From Streptococcaceae bacterium AF54-32pH5A (lineage in GTDB: Bacteria; Bacillota; Bacilli; Lactobacillales; Streptococcaceae): a stretch of DNA of 64,000 bases. Position numbers and translations under genes: made by a program. Positions 24,627 to 33,236 of the stretch are shown here, one piece after another; the first letter of the stretch is position 1; each line of letters starts with the position of its first letter. The stretch is taken from NCBI GenBank assembly GCA_027682205.1, contig JAQDAD010000001.1, forward strand, positions 124,001 through 188,000, written 5' to 3'. Below the pieces are notes generated by a model. The model had not been told where the DNA came from, did not search any database, and was given only the letters and a program-made list of their open reading frames with translations.

Positions 24627-24932
24627 CTAGTTATACCATATAATTCTCCTTATAGAGCCAAAAGTAACTTTGCTAATATTTTTGCCAATAATAATACTTT
24701 TGTCTAATTTCCCAGAATATTTTGATCCTGCTAGTTTCTGAAATAAAATAATATTTAATTCATTGTCATTGTAAATAGTAGTTTCCATACTTGATATTCC
24801 CATTGCACTATTACCAAGTAAACCTGTCAAATGAGCTTCTCTGTTTTCTTGAGCCTCAGTAGTAGTAATTTTAAAATTCCAAATGTCATTAATATCAATT
24901 TCATCTTTTTCTAGGCAAAGCAGTTGTTGCAT
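24627..24932 (-). CDS. Unrecognised cassette protein, possibly chimeric
   Basis: 101 residues: MQQLLCLEKDEIDINDIWNF, then ITTTEAQENREAHLTGLLGN and a basic end FGSIRRIIWYN. The region before it, in another frame, encodes NSNIVGGLGSISNPTTLKES, which looks like a toxin start following the Rhs core. The open frame may therefore be the second half of a frameshifted protein. It cannot be assigned as toxin or immunity. Confidence 0.4.
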   Translation of the reverse strand: MQQLLCLEKDEIDINDIWNFKITTTEAQENREAHLTGLLGNSAMGISSMETTIYNDNELNIILFQKLAGSKYSGKLDKSIIIGKNISKVTFGSIRRIIWYN

Positions 24933-25029
24933 TTGCTACTCCTCCATTAGCTTTTATGATAGATTCTTTAAGAGTTGTAGGATTGCTGATGGAGCCTAAT
25001 CCACCAACTATATTAGAGTTAAGATCTTC

Positions 25030-25195
25030 TTTAGTCCCTCAACAACCCAATCGGATCCTGATTAACAAACCGTCCTGCATTAGGCTCGTAATACCTGAAG
25101 AAGTTGTAATGCAGACCGTCTCGAGGTCGGCATACTGGTTTTCAGACTACTTCAAAGAGGTATCGAGACCGTCTGAAATGGTTTGAGTTTAAATA
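25030..25195 (-). pseudogene. Rhs core fragment, decayed
   Basis: Plus-strand DNA matches the complement of the core segment [26 protein letters not shown] and QDPIGL with small deletions. It ends at an uptake core (ACCGTCTGAAA, 25166-25176). Confidence 0.6.
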
Positions 25196-25200
25196 GTTTA

Positions 25201-25629
25201 CTAAATTCGTTTTTTAAGAATTTTCTCTAAATAATCTGAAAAATTAGCTGCTAAAGTTAGCAATTCATCAGTGTCTTGATTGTAAATCATTACCGTTTTA
25301 GATGGGGAAATATAAATAGGATTTCCCCAGCCATCGGTGCCAATTATTAAATTATTTTTGCCATCTTTAAGATAATCGGAAAATTCTTTATTTAAATCAA
25401 TAATTGTATCTTCCCCAAGAAATTCGGAATTATGTATTCCATATATTTGAGCATCCCTAACGACACACCCACCAAATCTCATTGTAAATTCTTTAAAATC
25501 CTCATCTAACTTAACATTAAGTGATTTCTCTACATTGAGGACCTCATCATCAGTTGTTGGCTTTCCTTGAGCGACTGGATTTTTTTGAAAGAAAGCAATT
25601 AACTGCTCTAAAACAAATTTATTTAACAT
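25201..25629 (-). CDS. SUKH (SMI1/KNR4) immunity protein
   Basis: 142 residues with a clean SUKH pattern: TTDDEVLNVEKSLNVKLDED, then FKEFTMRFGGCVVRDAQIYG, GTDGWGNPIYIS and a C-terminal NFSDYLEKILKKR helix. It is the third member of this family with the GWGNPIYI strand typical of SMI1/KNR4. The toxin upstream (25642-25725) is reduced to its last residues. Confidence 0.88.
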   Translation of the reverse strand: MLNKFVLEQLIAFFQKNPVAQGKPTTDDEVLNVEKSLNVKLDEDFKEFTMRFGGCVVRDAQIYGIHNSEFLGEDTIIDLNKEFSDYLKDGKNNLIIGTDGWGNPIYISPSKTVMIYNQDTDELLTLAANFSDYLEKILKKRI

Positions 25630-25641
25630 AAATACTCCTTA

Positions 25642-25725
25642 TTAAACTAATAAGACTTACCTGCTTTAAGGTCTCTACGTCTTAACTCTTTTCTGGCTCT
25701 ATATTTCCAATATTCTATACGGCAA
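25642..25725 (-). pseudogene. Toxin tail remnant
   Basis: Encodes YWKYRARKELRRRDLKAGKS and Y before TAG. It is the extreme C-terminus of a nuclease-like tip, followed by the SUKH gene after about 12 bases. Confidence 0.5.
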
Positions 25726-25814
25726 TTTCAAAAATCATGTCTGACACTGTCATTTCCTAAACTTTACCTTTTTGATTACCAATATGTTAGATAACTTTTA
25801 CATTTATAGTGTTT

Positions 25815-26024
25815 TTCCCAGCCGGTGTAGTTGCCGAACTACAACAAATTGCCGTCCTTATCGGTCATTTCGCGTGGGATGCCGATTTGGTAGCAGTGGA
25901 AGTAGTGGGTTTGTTGGCGGTTTTCGTAGTCTTCGCTGATGTGGTTTAGACAGGCGAAACCGCCTTCGTGCGTACCACAATGCTCTACGTCAGGATTGGA
26001 GATTTCGTGCGGGCTACGGCTACT
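25815..26024 (-). pseudogene. Rhs core fragment and dispersed repeat
   Basis: Core motifs [19 protein letters not shown] are complete on the minus strand between an end near NYTGW and [14 protein letters not shown]. From 25965 to 26024 it continues into a copy of the inter-cassette repeat (CGTGCGTACCACAATGC, TACGTCAGGATTGGAG, GGGCTACGGC). Confidence 0.6.
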
Positions 26025-26073
26025 TTTCTAGAAACCTTGGCTTATGTATTCGATTAACAAAATAATAAGTAGA

Positions 26074-26538
26074 TTAGGAATTATTTATTAATTTTTCGAG
26101 ATATTCAATACTTCTGAATAAATAATATTCACCTATTTGCTGTATCACATTTGATGAGTCTCCAAATAATATTTTTTCTAAATACTTTTTTAGAATTATA
26201 AGCTCATCCTTTTTTAAGAGACTTAAAGCATGAGTGATGTTTTCTGCGGTAGGTATATTTATAATAAATTCTTCTATATTTACTGGAATATCATCATTTC
26301 TAATACTATTGCTGATGCCATCAATAATTTTAGGCATTAAATAATTTATTCCTTCTGGTGAAAAAAAGATGAATGGTACTAAATTATGTTCATCAATAAT
26401 AATTTTCTCTATTGGGGTATATTCGTAATACTTAAATTCATCCTTAAATTCCTCTATTCTATAGATGTTTTCTCGATAAAGATTTTTGAACAATCCTTCT
26501 TTAGGAAAACCTCTATAGGGAATATTCATGAAGGGCAT
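26074..26538 (-). CDS. Cassette immunity protein, unrecognised family
   Basis: 154 residues from ATG 26538, which has GGAG at six bases; the upstream Met lacks a site. MPFMNIPYRGFPKEGLFK at the N-terminus, FKYYEYTPIEKIIIDEHNL, then LVPFIFFSPEGINYLMPKII and a helical end. The aromatic segment FFSPEGINYLMP resembles one in the 32214-32981 protein (LYFTPCCLKYIF), so both may belong to a DUF6714-like group. Low certainty. Confidence 0.5.
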   Translation of the reverse strand: MPFMNIPYRGFPKEGLFKNLYRENIYRIEEFKDEFKYYEYTPIEKIIIDEHNLVPFIFFSPEGINYLMPKIIDGISNSIRNDDIPVNIEEFIINIPTAENITHALSLLKKDELIILKKYLEKILFGDSSNVIQQIGEYYLFRSIEYLEKLINNS

Positions 26539-26549
26539 ATTTATCTCCA

Positions 26550-26745
26550 TTATGTTAGATAACTTTTACATGTATAGTGATTTTTCCATGCGGTGTATTC
26601 GCCGAACCACAAGAGGATGCCGTCTTTATCGGTTATCTCTCTTGGGATGCCGATTTTGCCGCAGTGGAAGTAGTGGATTTGTTGGCCGCTTTCGCCTTCT
26701 TCGTTGGTCCAGTTGTGTACCTGTGCCAAGGATTCGTGCGTACCG
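26550..26745 (-). pseudogene. Rhs core fragment
   Basis: Encodes HESLAQVHNWTNEEGESGQQ, then IHYFHCGKIGIPREITDKDG and WFGEYTAWKNHYTCKSYLT, after which the frame ends. No toxin. The same end (TAWKNHYxCKSYLT) recurs at 35738, so both derive from one rearrangement. Confidence 0.65.
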
Positions 26746-26799
26746 CACACACTTTACGTCGGGATTGGAGGTTTTGTACGGACTACGCGGCTTGCTTGT
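26733..26799 (-). repeat. Island dispersed repeat
   Basis: Well conserved copy: CGTGCGTACCGCACACAC, TTTACGTCGGGATTGGAGG, GGACTACGCGGCTTGC. On the minus strand its frame leads into the Rhs fragment HESLAQV. Confidence 0.75.
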
Positions 26800-26802
26800 T
26801 AA

Positions 26803-27213
26803 TTATTCCTTGATATTATTGATAAAGAAATCAAATGACGAAGCAATTGTCGTTATAAATCCATCAGGATATAAAACACAAAGAGAGTTATCCTCTGGAT
26901 TAAAACATAAAAATCCTGAATCTTGTAGACCTATTGCAAACATATTTTTAACTATCTTTTCATTAAAATAATCTGGTTCTTTAAAGTCTATAATTATTTC
27001 ATTAATAATATTTAATGGAATTTGATAATTTGGGCCATCTGAAAATGTACATTCAAAAAGAGTTTCTTTACTCCATAAGTCATAAAACAATGCTTCATCA
27101 AAATTTATATTATCCTCTGAATTATATAATATTTGAGAAAGCCCATTTTTATATTTATCAAGGAATTCTAAATAAGATGTTGGGAGTTTATATTGTTTAA
27201 AGATTTCTTTCAT
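26803..27213 (-). CDS. SUKH-like immunity protein
   Basis: 136 residues from ATG 27213 (AAAGGAC upstream). MKEIFKQYKLPTSYLEFLDK, then YKNGLSQILYN and a late strand GFLCFNPEDNSLCVLYPDG with a C-terminal ASSFDFFINNIKE helix, an arrangement shared with SMI1/KNR4 proteins. It follows the intact LHH nuclease toxin (27245), and SUKH proteins are known partners of such nucleases. This is the most convincing complete toxin-immunity pair of the island. Confidence 0.75.
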   Translation of the reverse strand: MKEIFKQYKLPTSYLEFLDKYKNGLSQILYNSEDNINFDEALFYDLWSKETLFECTFSDGPNYQIPLNIINEIIIDFKEPDYFNEKIVKNMFAIGLQDSGFLCFNPEDNSLCVLYPDGFITTIASSFDFFINNIKE

Positions 27214-27244
27214 AATATAGTCCTTTAGAAAAAAATAATAGAAA

Positions 27245-28095
27245 TTATGCACATTCTTCTTCTGCACATTTCCCTTGTGATTTTAAATAGCTTTCTGCAC
27301 GTTTCTTCCAGTGTTCTTTGCGAAAGTTCTCATAACTAGCATTTAAATTTGGATTTCTACGAAACGATTGATACCCTGGTTTAACATAAGGGTGTAGTAG
27401 GTTATATATACTTTTCCCATTGCTTTGTTTTTTAAAGCTTAAATGTATAGAGGCTAGTATTTCTAACATGGGACCAGGTTCTTTGCCTTCTACATGATGC
27501 AACTGTATACTTTTCCCACCAGTACCTTTAGCAGCAGCTCCATCTTTATACATCTTGCATATGTCTGATTTTGCCCAATCAATAATTCTATCGTCTTGAT
27601 AAACGGTTCTACCATCTACTGGGCTAATTGTTTTATCTTTATTTTTTAGCATGTTGCGAAGCCATCGGCTTCTTAGACCTAATTCGTCCAACCAATTTAG
27701 GGGATTCGGTGCAAAAAAATAAAGATTATCCCCGCCCAAAAGCTTGATCGGGTCCTGATTCACAAACCTACCCGCATCAGGCTCATAATACCTGAAGAAG
27801 TTGTAATGCAGCCCCGTTTTACGGTCGGCATACTGGTTTTGCAGGCGGAAAGGTTGGTATGCGCTATCCGTTACCTTGGTTTCACTCTTCAGTTTGCCCC
27901 AACTGTAATAATCCCCGAACCAAACCAGGTTGCCGTCTTTGTCGGTCATCTCTCTTGGGATGCCGATTTGGTCGCAGTGGAAGTAGTGGGTTTGTTGGCG
28001 GTTTTCGTAGTCTTCGCTGATGTGGTTTAGACAGGCGAAACCGCCTGCGTGCGTACCACAATGCTCTACGTCGGTATTGGAGGTTTCGTACGGGC
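27245..28095 (-). CDS. Rhs core fragment fused to an intact LHH-type HNH nuclease toxin
   Basis: A continuous frame of about 280 codons. It opens in the dispersed repeat ([17 protein letters not shown]), passes [49 protein letters not shown] and ends the core with NWLDELGL. The toxin follows: [37 protein letters not shown] with the LHH motif, then [17 protein letters not shown] and a Cys-containing end. The LHH group belongs to HNH/endonuclease VII-fold DNases. No lesion is seen. An obvious start codon with ribosome site is lacking, the first ATG being 27949. Confidence 0.8.
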
Positions 28096-28107
28096 TACGG
28101 GATTGCT
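28046..28107 (-). repeat. Island dispersed repeat, in frame with Rhs
   Basis: Plus strand CGTGCGTACCACAATGC, TCTACGTCGGTATTGGAGG, GTACGGGCTACGGG. Its minus-strand frame is open from the stop of the previous immunity gene into the Rhs core. Confidence 0.75.
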
Positions 28108-28498
28108 AATTTTGGTTCGATTCCTGATATTTTGTTATATCAGAAATAGTGATATCTTCATTATTAAACATATCATCCCAAATTTGCTTATAAAGTTCTT
28201 TTGCGGTCATTTGTTGAGGTATTTCAAAGGCTGCGTCGGTACTAGGAAATTGATCATGTAGTCGTTCTTCTGTCCAGAAATTTAATCCAAATCTCAAACT
28301 TTCTTTAATTCTGAATTGGGTTGATATTGTAAAATTTTGATACTCGGGGTACAGATATTCTTTGACTAATCTCTTTACACTATCTCGATTAACCAAATTC
28401 AGACCTGATAAGTCTTCAAGTTTGCTATCTATACCTTCGTGTAATAGTCCAAGAAAAAGTCTGATATATTCAGGACTGACTTTATACTTTTTATTCAT
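28106..28498 (-). CDS. Cassette immunity protein, unrecognised family
   Basis: 130 residues, start MNKKYKVSPEYIRLFLGLLH with GGGGGAAA before it. Mostly helical; LNLVNRDSVKRLVKEYLYP and a C-terminal acidic part EELYKQIW...NNEDITISD. The Rhs scrap upstream (28499-28680) has no toxin. The family is not recognised. Confidence 0.45.
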   Translation of the reverse strand: MNKKYKVSPEYIRLFLGLLHEGIDSKLEDLSGLNLVNRDSVKRLVKEYLYPEYQNFTISTQFRIKESLRFGLNFWTEERLHDQFPSTDAAFEIPQQMTAKELYKQIWDDMFNNEDITISDITKYQESNQN

Positions 28499-28680
28499 TT
28501 AAATTTCCCCCGAATTGAAACTAATTGACCAACTTAATTGAATATGGCTTGTACTTGAGATGTTTGGATTAATGGTCCTCTTCGTTGGTCCAGTTGCGTA
28601 CTTGTGCCAAGGGTTCGTGCGTTCGGCACTTCCCATTGATGATTGGCGATGAGTTGGCTGTTGGCGTTGTAGTCGAATTA
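28499..28680 (-). pseudogene. Rhs core fragment, frameshifted
   Basis: Encodes FDYNANSQLIANHQWEVPNA, and in a second frame [15 protein letters not shown]. The first part lies upstream of the usual core motifs. A frameshift or join lies between them. No toxin remains. Confidence 0.55.
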
Positions 28681-28780
28681 ATAAAAAATAATGCATATGG
28701 GAAAGGCCTTATGAAAATGTATTTTAGACGACCTTAATTATTTTGTTATGTCTTGAGCTAATTTAAGGCTACTAACTTTA

Positions 28781-29359
28781 TTATTTTTTAGATTTAGAAA
28801 GAGTGTCTAAAATAAACTTTTCAAATCCCATAAAGTTTAATAAAGGAAGTGTGAATAATTCAGGCTTACACTTAATAAGTAGCTCTAATATATGGTAATG
28901 ATGACGTGGAAACTCATCTTTCCAAGGGAATTGTTTTATTGTAGAAACTGCCTCTTCTTTTGTAATTTCTATCTTTTTAGAAAAATCAGGATTATGCATA
29001 ATTTTCATGATAGGGTTAACAGATGTATAAATATCAGTATAAGGATTATCATAATCAGTATCTTTAGCAATGATGCGCCATTCAGTATCTAATTTTTCTT
29101 GGAATAAAGAATGTGCATCTAATATTGTTATAAACAGTATAGATGGTTTATCATAATCATAATTTTTAAATAAATCATCCGGATTGGGTTGAAAGATATC
29201 AAATATCTCTGCAGATACACCTAATGGATTTTTTGATAAAATACGGCCAAAACCAAATAGGTCTATTTTTATTTGGAATGCAAAAATATCTCCTTCTTTA
29301 ATATATCTATACAAAGTTTTAGGTTTTTTGTCCCACCCTAAAATTTTTAAGCTATTCAT
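28781..29359 (-). CDS. Imm26-type immunity protein (second copy)
   Basis: 192 residues, start MNSLKILGWDKKPKTLYRYI with GGAG upstream. Motifs parallel the copy at 9971: YIKEGDIFAFQI, FGFGRILSKNPLGV, EWRIIAKDTDYDNP, a HYHILELLIKCKPELF helix. The two copies align end to end at moderate identity, which implies divergence against different toxin variants before collection into one array. No toxin is left upstream. Confidence 0.82.
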   Translation of the reverse strand: MNSLKILGWDKKPKTLYRYIKEGDIFAFQIKIDLFGFGRILSKNPLGVSAEIFDIFQPNPDDLFKNYDYDKPSILFITILDAHSLFQEKLDTEWRIIAKDTDYDNPYTDIYTSVNPIMKIMHNPDFSKKIEITKEEAVSTIKQFPWKDEFPRHHYHILELLIKCKPELFTLPLLNFMGFEKFILDTLSKSKK

Positions 29360-29400
29360 ATTGTAATCTCCATTAAAATTAGTGAAAACGTGCGGTCATA

Positions 29401-29751
29401 TTACACAATAAGATACTTTTCTATATATCTGTATTGCTCTTGTGTACATTTAACTGAAAAAAATATTTTTCCACTTATAATACTTTGGGCAGAAAAAATA
29501 TCTTTCTCATATTTGAATTTTATTTTACTTAACGGGATCATTCCTTTTCCATTTTCTTTCCCACAAAAAAGCTTATATTGTAACTCATTATTACTGATCC
29601 TTATATCTCCGCAAGTTTTTTGACTATTATATTCTGATACAACTATATTTAACCAGCCATGTTGAAAATCATAAGAGTAATGTGAAACATAAGGTAAATT
29701 AGAAGAAGAGGATACTATTAGAGATAAAATTAAACTTAAAATTGATTTCAT
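29401..29751 (-). CDS. Exported protein, candidate envelope immunity protein
   Basis: 116 residues. MKSILSLILSLIVSSSSNLP is a signal peptide followed by a small beta-rich domain with two cysteines (KTCGDIRISNNELQYKLFCG) and a third near the end. The size and the Cys pair fit a small disulfide-stabilised periplasmic protein. It precedes Imm26 in the array. Partner toxin unknown; the immunity role is inferred. Confidence 0.5.
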   Translation of the reverse strand: MKSILSLILSLIVSSSSNLPYVSHYSYDFQHGWLNIVVSEYNSQKTCGDIRISNNELQYKLFCGKENGKGMIPLSKIKFKYEKDIFSAQSIISGKIFFSVKCTQEQYRYIEKYLIV

Positions 29752-29754
29752 AAT

Positions 29755-29955
29755 TTATTTACCATTTAATTTATTAATTTTCTTAGCTAACGAAGTAGGA
29801 GTAACCCAACCAGACATTTTCATTTTCCCAGCAACTCATACACTCATCGCAACAGAAAAATAACTTATTAAAGTTAATGTTTTTTTTATAATTAATCTTC
29901 CTTGTCCATCACATATAGGACATTCTTTAAACCAAAAATAATCAGTTTTTATCAT
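29755..29955 (-). pseudogene. Zinc-ribbon immunity protein, frameshifted
   Basis: ATG 29955 has GGAG upstream and encodes MIKTDYFWFKECPICDGQGR, LIIKK. A one-base insertion or loss in the following A run ends similarity; in the restored frame come NFNKLFFCCDECMSCWENEN and VWLGYSYFVS. Two CxxC-type pairs (CPIC and CCDEC) suggest a zinc ribbon. It is one of the few broken immunity genes. Confidence 0.55.
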
Positions 29956-30031
29956 ATTGAGTCTCCTGTAAAAGGTGGCTGCTATCACATAGTCTTAAAA
30001 TTTCTATTACTCTAGTTATAGCTTGCACAAA

Positions 30032-30463
30032 TTATTGTGCCAAATACCCTGTGTCATAATCTAAATCGTCAGTTTCCACAAACTCATCTAAGAAAATATA
30101 GATTTCTTCTATATCTACTTGAATGGGTATGTTTATTGAATAGAAATTGACATTAAATGCTTCAAACTCACATCCAAGATCTTTTAGTTTCGTTAATATT
30201 TTATCTTTAAATTTCTGATTTTCATTAAAGAAAACAATCCGCAATGTACTATTTTTACTATGAATTATAGTTTTATCATATAATAAGTAATTTTCTTCCG
30301 TTTGTATGACGCTAACAATATCACCAAAAGAGATTTCTTTGCTATAAAAAGGAATATTATTTATTTTAAAATAGCCTTCTTCAGTCACTTCTGCCCAAAC
30401 GCTTTCCATAGACACTGGAGGATAACCATCAATTACTTCTAGATTTAAAAATAGTTTTATCAT
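30032..30463 (-). CDS. DUF4265-type immunity protein
   Basis: 143 residues. VWAEVTEEGYFKINNIPFYS, then GDIVSVIQTEENYLLYDKTI and a C-terminal acidic strand IYIFLDEFVETDD match the DUF4265 layout (VWAE, PFY, GD.V). DUF4265 proteins are frequent in immunity clusters. AGGT precedes the ATG. The toxin is absent. Confidence 0.65.
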   Translation of the reverse strand: MIKLFLNLEVIDGYPPVSMESVWAEVTEEGYFKINNIPFYSKEISFGDIVSVIQTEENYLLYDKTIIHSKNSTLRIVFFNENQKFKDKILTKLKDLGCEFEAFNVNFYSINIPIQVDIEEIYIFLDEFVETDDLDYDTGYLAQ

Positions 30464-30573
30464 TTTAATTACCTTAAATAACCTTGCTACCTACTGTAGG
30501 ATCTTGATTTAACAATTCGCACTTGCTTCAGTTAAACTTTAGTAATGTTCTTTATAGAATCATACATTTATTC

Positions 30574-30860
30574 TTCCAAATAACGAATATTTTCATAGCA
30601 AATATTTATGTCTTTGTCTTTGAAAAAAGAATATCCTCATGAGTCAGATATATCAACCATTCCTTTTGAATTCACTCGATTTATAAATAACTCTAAACCT
30701 ATTTTATCATTATCATCGTATATAAGAATATTTTACTTTAAAAGTAGGATGAATACAATTTTTAAACTAGATTTTTTTACATAAATATCTAAATCCGCTT
30801 AAGAATTTTATCATTTGAAGCTTGTGTTTCTCTTAATTTTGTAGAATGTTCAATGCGTAT
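30574..30860 (-). pseudogene. Decayed immunity gene
   Basis: The minus strand encodes ILIYDDNDKIGLELFINRVN, SKGMVDISDS, a TGA stop and GYSFFKDKDINICYENIRYL before TAA. The upstream part is scattered over several frames. It seems to be a once complete acidic immunity protein. Confidence 0.45.
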
Positions 30861-30889
30861 TCGATGTAAGTTGATAAAGGCTAAAGCTC

Positions 30890-31260
30890 CCTAGCGACCT
30901 AATCGGATCTTGGTCAGATTCGACAAGGGAGTCTTTTACTGAACTTGTCGTTCAAATGGAACATATCGCCGGTGCGCACGATATAGCGTTTGCGGATTTT
31001 AACCGAGGAAGAATGGCGCATCGGCCAGGCCGGTTTGGTGGCGGTACGGCTCTTTACCCCTTTACGGCCCGGAAGGGGAAGCGGGCGGAGGCGGCCAGCA
31101 GAAATCGGGTACGGTAAAGACGACCTTGAAGTCACTGCTTTTACGGGCGATTTTTTTTGAATGCCATGGAGAATAATAATAGATAAAAACGCGTGCATGC
31201 TGCTGGAACGTACCATACATATTAAACCGGCATGTTATACAGGCTGCAGTTTGCTAAAAA
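30890..31260. other. GC-rich remnant and degenerate repeat
   Basis: Shares wording with 5960-5990 and 32165-32200 (TTTGGTGGCGGT, GGAAGAATG). A weak dispersed-repeat copy follows (CGCGTGCATGC, then TACAGGCTGCAGTTTGC). No translatable gene found. Confidence 0.4.
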
Positions 31261-31314
31261 GGTGAAACGCATACAATCAGCACTACACCTTATCTATAAA
31301 ATGAGTGTTTTAGG

Positions 31315-31842
31315 CTATAGTTCGTTATAGTATTTAAATGAGTGAATTAAAAAAGAAATATCAGATGCTTCGTACAAATACGTTTGGATTTTATACAAGC
31401 AATTTTTATGAGTAAATTTTACTTCTAGACTATCTTCTTTATCTTTAAAAGTGAAAGCACTATCAAATATAACCCATTCAATATCATTAATGAAAATTGA
31501 TGTTTCTTCTAATGGCTGATATTTATGATGACCATCCACTATATTTTTTATATGAGTGTCAATGTGTGATTCATCATTAATCCAATAAGCTCTGAATATA
31601 AAAATTTCACTAGCATCTAGTTTGTGTACTGCAAAAGTTGGTAAAGGTTCGTCTCCTAAAATAATAGTTTGTACGCCTTCTACAGCTAAAACAGATAAAT
31701 AGTTATGCTGAGAGCAAGCTAAAGAATAATGCTCTTCTGGTTTTAAATCTACACAGCCCTGCCATATATTGGCATCCGATTTTGGTAACATAACTAATGG
31801 ACCACCATAAGTGTCAATATTATGTGTTTTAAAAAAATTCAT
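31315..31842 (-). CDS. Imm21-type immunity protein
   Basis: 175 residues. YGGPLVMLPKSDANIWQGCV near the N-terminus, HYSLACSQHNYLSVLAVEGV, then TIILGDEPLPTFAV match the Imm21 signature (YGGPLxxLP, DYxxAC, GDEPLxT). It follows the toxin tail at 31894 by about 50 bases. AGAAAGG precedes the ATG. No lesion. Confidence 0.8.
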   Translation of the reverse strand: MNFFKTHNIDTYGGPLVMLPKSDANIWQGCVDLKPEEHYSLACSQHNYLSVLAVEGVQTIILGDEPLPTFAVHKLDASEIFIFRAYWINDESHIDTHIKNIVDGHHKYQPLEETSIFINDIEWVIFDSAFTFKDKEDSLEVKFTHKNCLYKIQTYLYEASDISFLIHSFKYYNEL

Positions 31843-31893
31843 TGCAAAACCTTTCTGTATAAAAAATCTAAATTTTAGCTAACTAAAGTTACT

Positions 31894-32200
31894 TCAAGAA
31901 AAAACTATAGTTGATATTAAAAGGCAGCAATCAACATACACTTGGAGGTTCAGAGTTTGCTGCTTCTTCTTGTGCTTTTTTAATAAAGATAAGTAGTGAC
32001 CTCTAGGATGGATACCTAGCTTTTTAGCTTGCCGCTTAATTTTCCCCACTACCCCTCCTTGTATTTGACTACATTTTAAACATTGAGCATACAGATCTTG
32101 AGACTCATTTCCTCGTAGCAAGCCAGTATTAGGTTGGTGTTCTCCTACAAAATTTCAAGTTTTAGCTCCAGGATTGGTGGCGGTGGGGAAAGTATGGCCT
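31894..32200 (-). pseudogene. Toxin tip with in-frame TGA
   Basis: Encodes PGAKT, a TGA stop (32155-32157), NFVGEHQPNTG, LLRGNESQDLYAQCLKCSQI and GKIKRQAKKLGIHPRGHYLS before a Cys-containing end. The stop probably replaces Trp. No Rhs core is attached. The basic C-terminus is typical of nuclease tips, but no catalytic motif is recognised. Its immunity partner would be Imm21. Confidence 0.55.
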
Positions 32201-32213
32201 TGCGACTGGGAAG

Positions 32214-32981
32214 TTATAAATAAAGTTGAATCGTATTTGTTATTCTTTTTTGTGTTTCAACACTAATTTCTTGGTTAAAATTTTGGATTAATTTTAAAAA
32301 ATCAATAATTAAGTTGATTTGACTAGTGTTAAATATCGTACTTTGGTTTCTTAGGGCAATATATAAAAAGTCAACAACGTAACCATATAAATGAAATTTA
32401 GATAAATTAGAAAAAATATATTTTAAACAGCAAGGAGTAAAATATAATATAGCCTTATTAGTAAAGGCTTGCCACTCTAGTGATTCAAGTATTGAGAGAA
32501 AATCATCGTATGTTATCTCAATCCAAGTTTTAGTAGATAGTTGCATTATAGAATATATATAAGAGTTATCACTATCATCAAAACTTATGATGTTATTTTT
32601 ATCAACTTTGAAAACTGGAAAAGTAGACTCAATTTTTTCCTCTAGATAATTTCGTTCTTGTATATATTTTACCTCCATAAGAAATTTTTCAAATTCACAA
32701 TATAGTCCTAAGTCTTTGACAAATTTGGAGATATATTCTAAAAAATCTTGAATTATATTGATTTCATTTTTGGTTAAAGATTGTAGCAAATTAAATAGTT
32801 CGCTTACTTCTCCTTGGGATAGGTTAGAATAATAGCTAAATAATTCTATGAAACAATCATTATCTATACTAGGATTTTCTATCGAACTTAGTAAAAGTGT
32901 ATTTAAATGTAAAGCATTTTCATTTTTTTGTTTATCTGACATTTGATTTTTAATTAATAAAATTAGATTGTTTTTTTTCAT
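32214..32981 (-). CDS. Cassette immunity protein, unrecognised family (255 aa)
   Basis: A large helical cytoplasmic protein starting MKKNNLILLIKNQMSDKQKN with GGAAG upstream. The second half has a conserved-looking WIEITYDDFLSILESLEWQA, then AILYFTPCCLKYIFSNLSK. Proteins with W.EI.YDD...FTP.....Y (DUF6714-like) occur in Rhs immunity clusters. The assignment is weak. It stands downstream of the broken small gene at 32999 and the LHH-like remnant at 33237. Confidence 0.5.
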   Translation of the reverse strand: MKKNNLILLIKNQMSDKQKNENALHLNTLLLSSIENPSIDNDCFIELFSYYSNLSQGEVSELFNLLQSLTKNEINIIQDFLEYISKFVKDLGLYCEFEKFLMEVKYIQERNYLEEKIESTFPVFKVDKNNIISFDDSDNSYIYSIMQLSTKTWIEITYDDFLSILESLEWQAFTNKAILYFTPCCLKYIFSNLSKFHLYGYVVDFLYIALRNQSTIFNTSQINLIIDFLKLIQNFNQEISVETQKRITNTIQLYL

Positions 32982-32998
32982 GTCTTACTTCCTACATT

Positions 32999-33206
32999 TT
33001 AAGGTATGGCAACATTTGCAGGAACACTTCCCTTAATTAACAATTCTGCATCTGACGCAGTGGCATTTCGTGAAATCTGAAAATTCTTCTTTAGTAATAT
33101 CTAAAAATTTAGACATTGATTTTCTAGATGTAGGAATCAGTGGTTCAAATGTAAACCTTTGAACTCCACCCATTTTCTCAACTAAACTCTTAATTTTCAT
33201 TTTCAT
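32999..33206 (-). pseudogene. Small cassette gene, frameshifted
   Basis: From ATG 33206 (AAAAGGAG upstream) it encodes MKMKIKSLVEKMGGVQRFTF, EPLIPTSRKSMSKFLDITKE and EEFSD, then loses frame; with one base removed it continues SRNATASDAELLIKGSVPAN and VAIP to TAA. A 68-residue protein with a good ribosome site. Role unknown; its place between toxin and immunity gene suggests a second immunity factor. Confidence 0.5.
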
Positions 33207-33236
33207 TACTCCTTTTAGTTATAATTTGTCAAATAA

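Noticed and set aside
30914..31216. A 100-codon minus-strand open frame in GC-rich DNA
   Set aside because: No ribosome site, no protein-like pattern and wording shared with other remnants; I treat it as decayed sequence.
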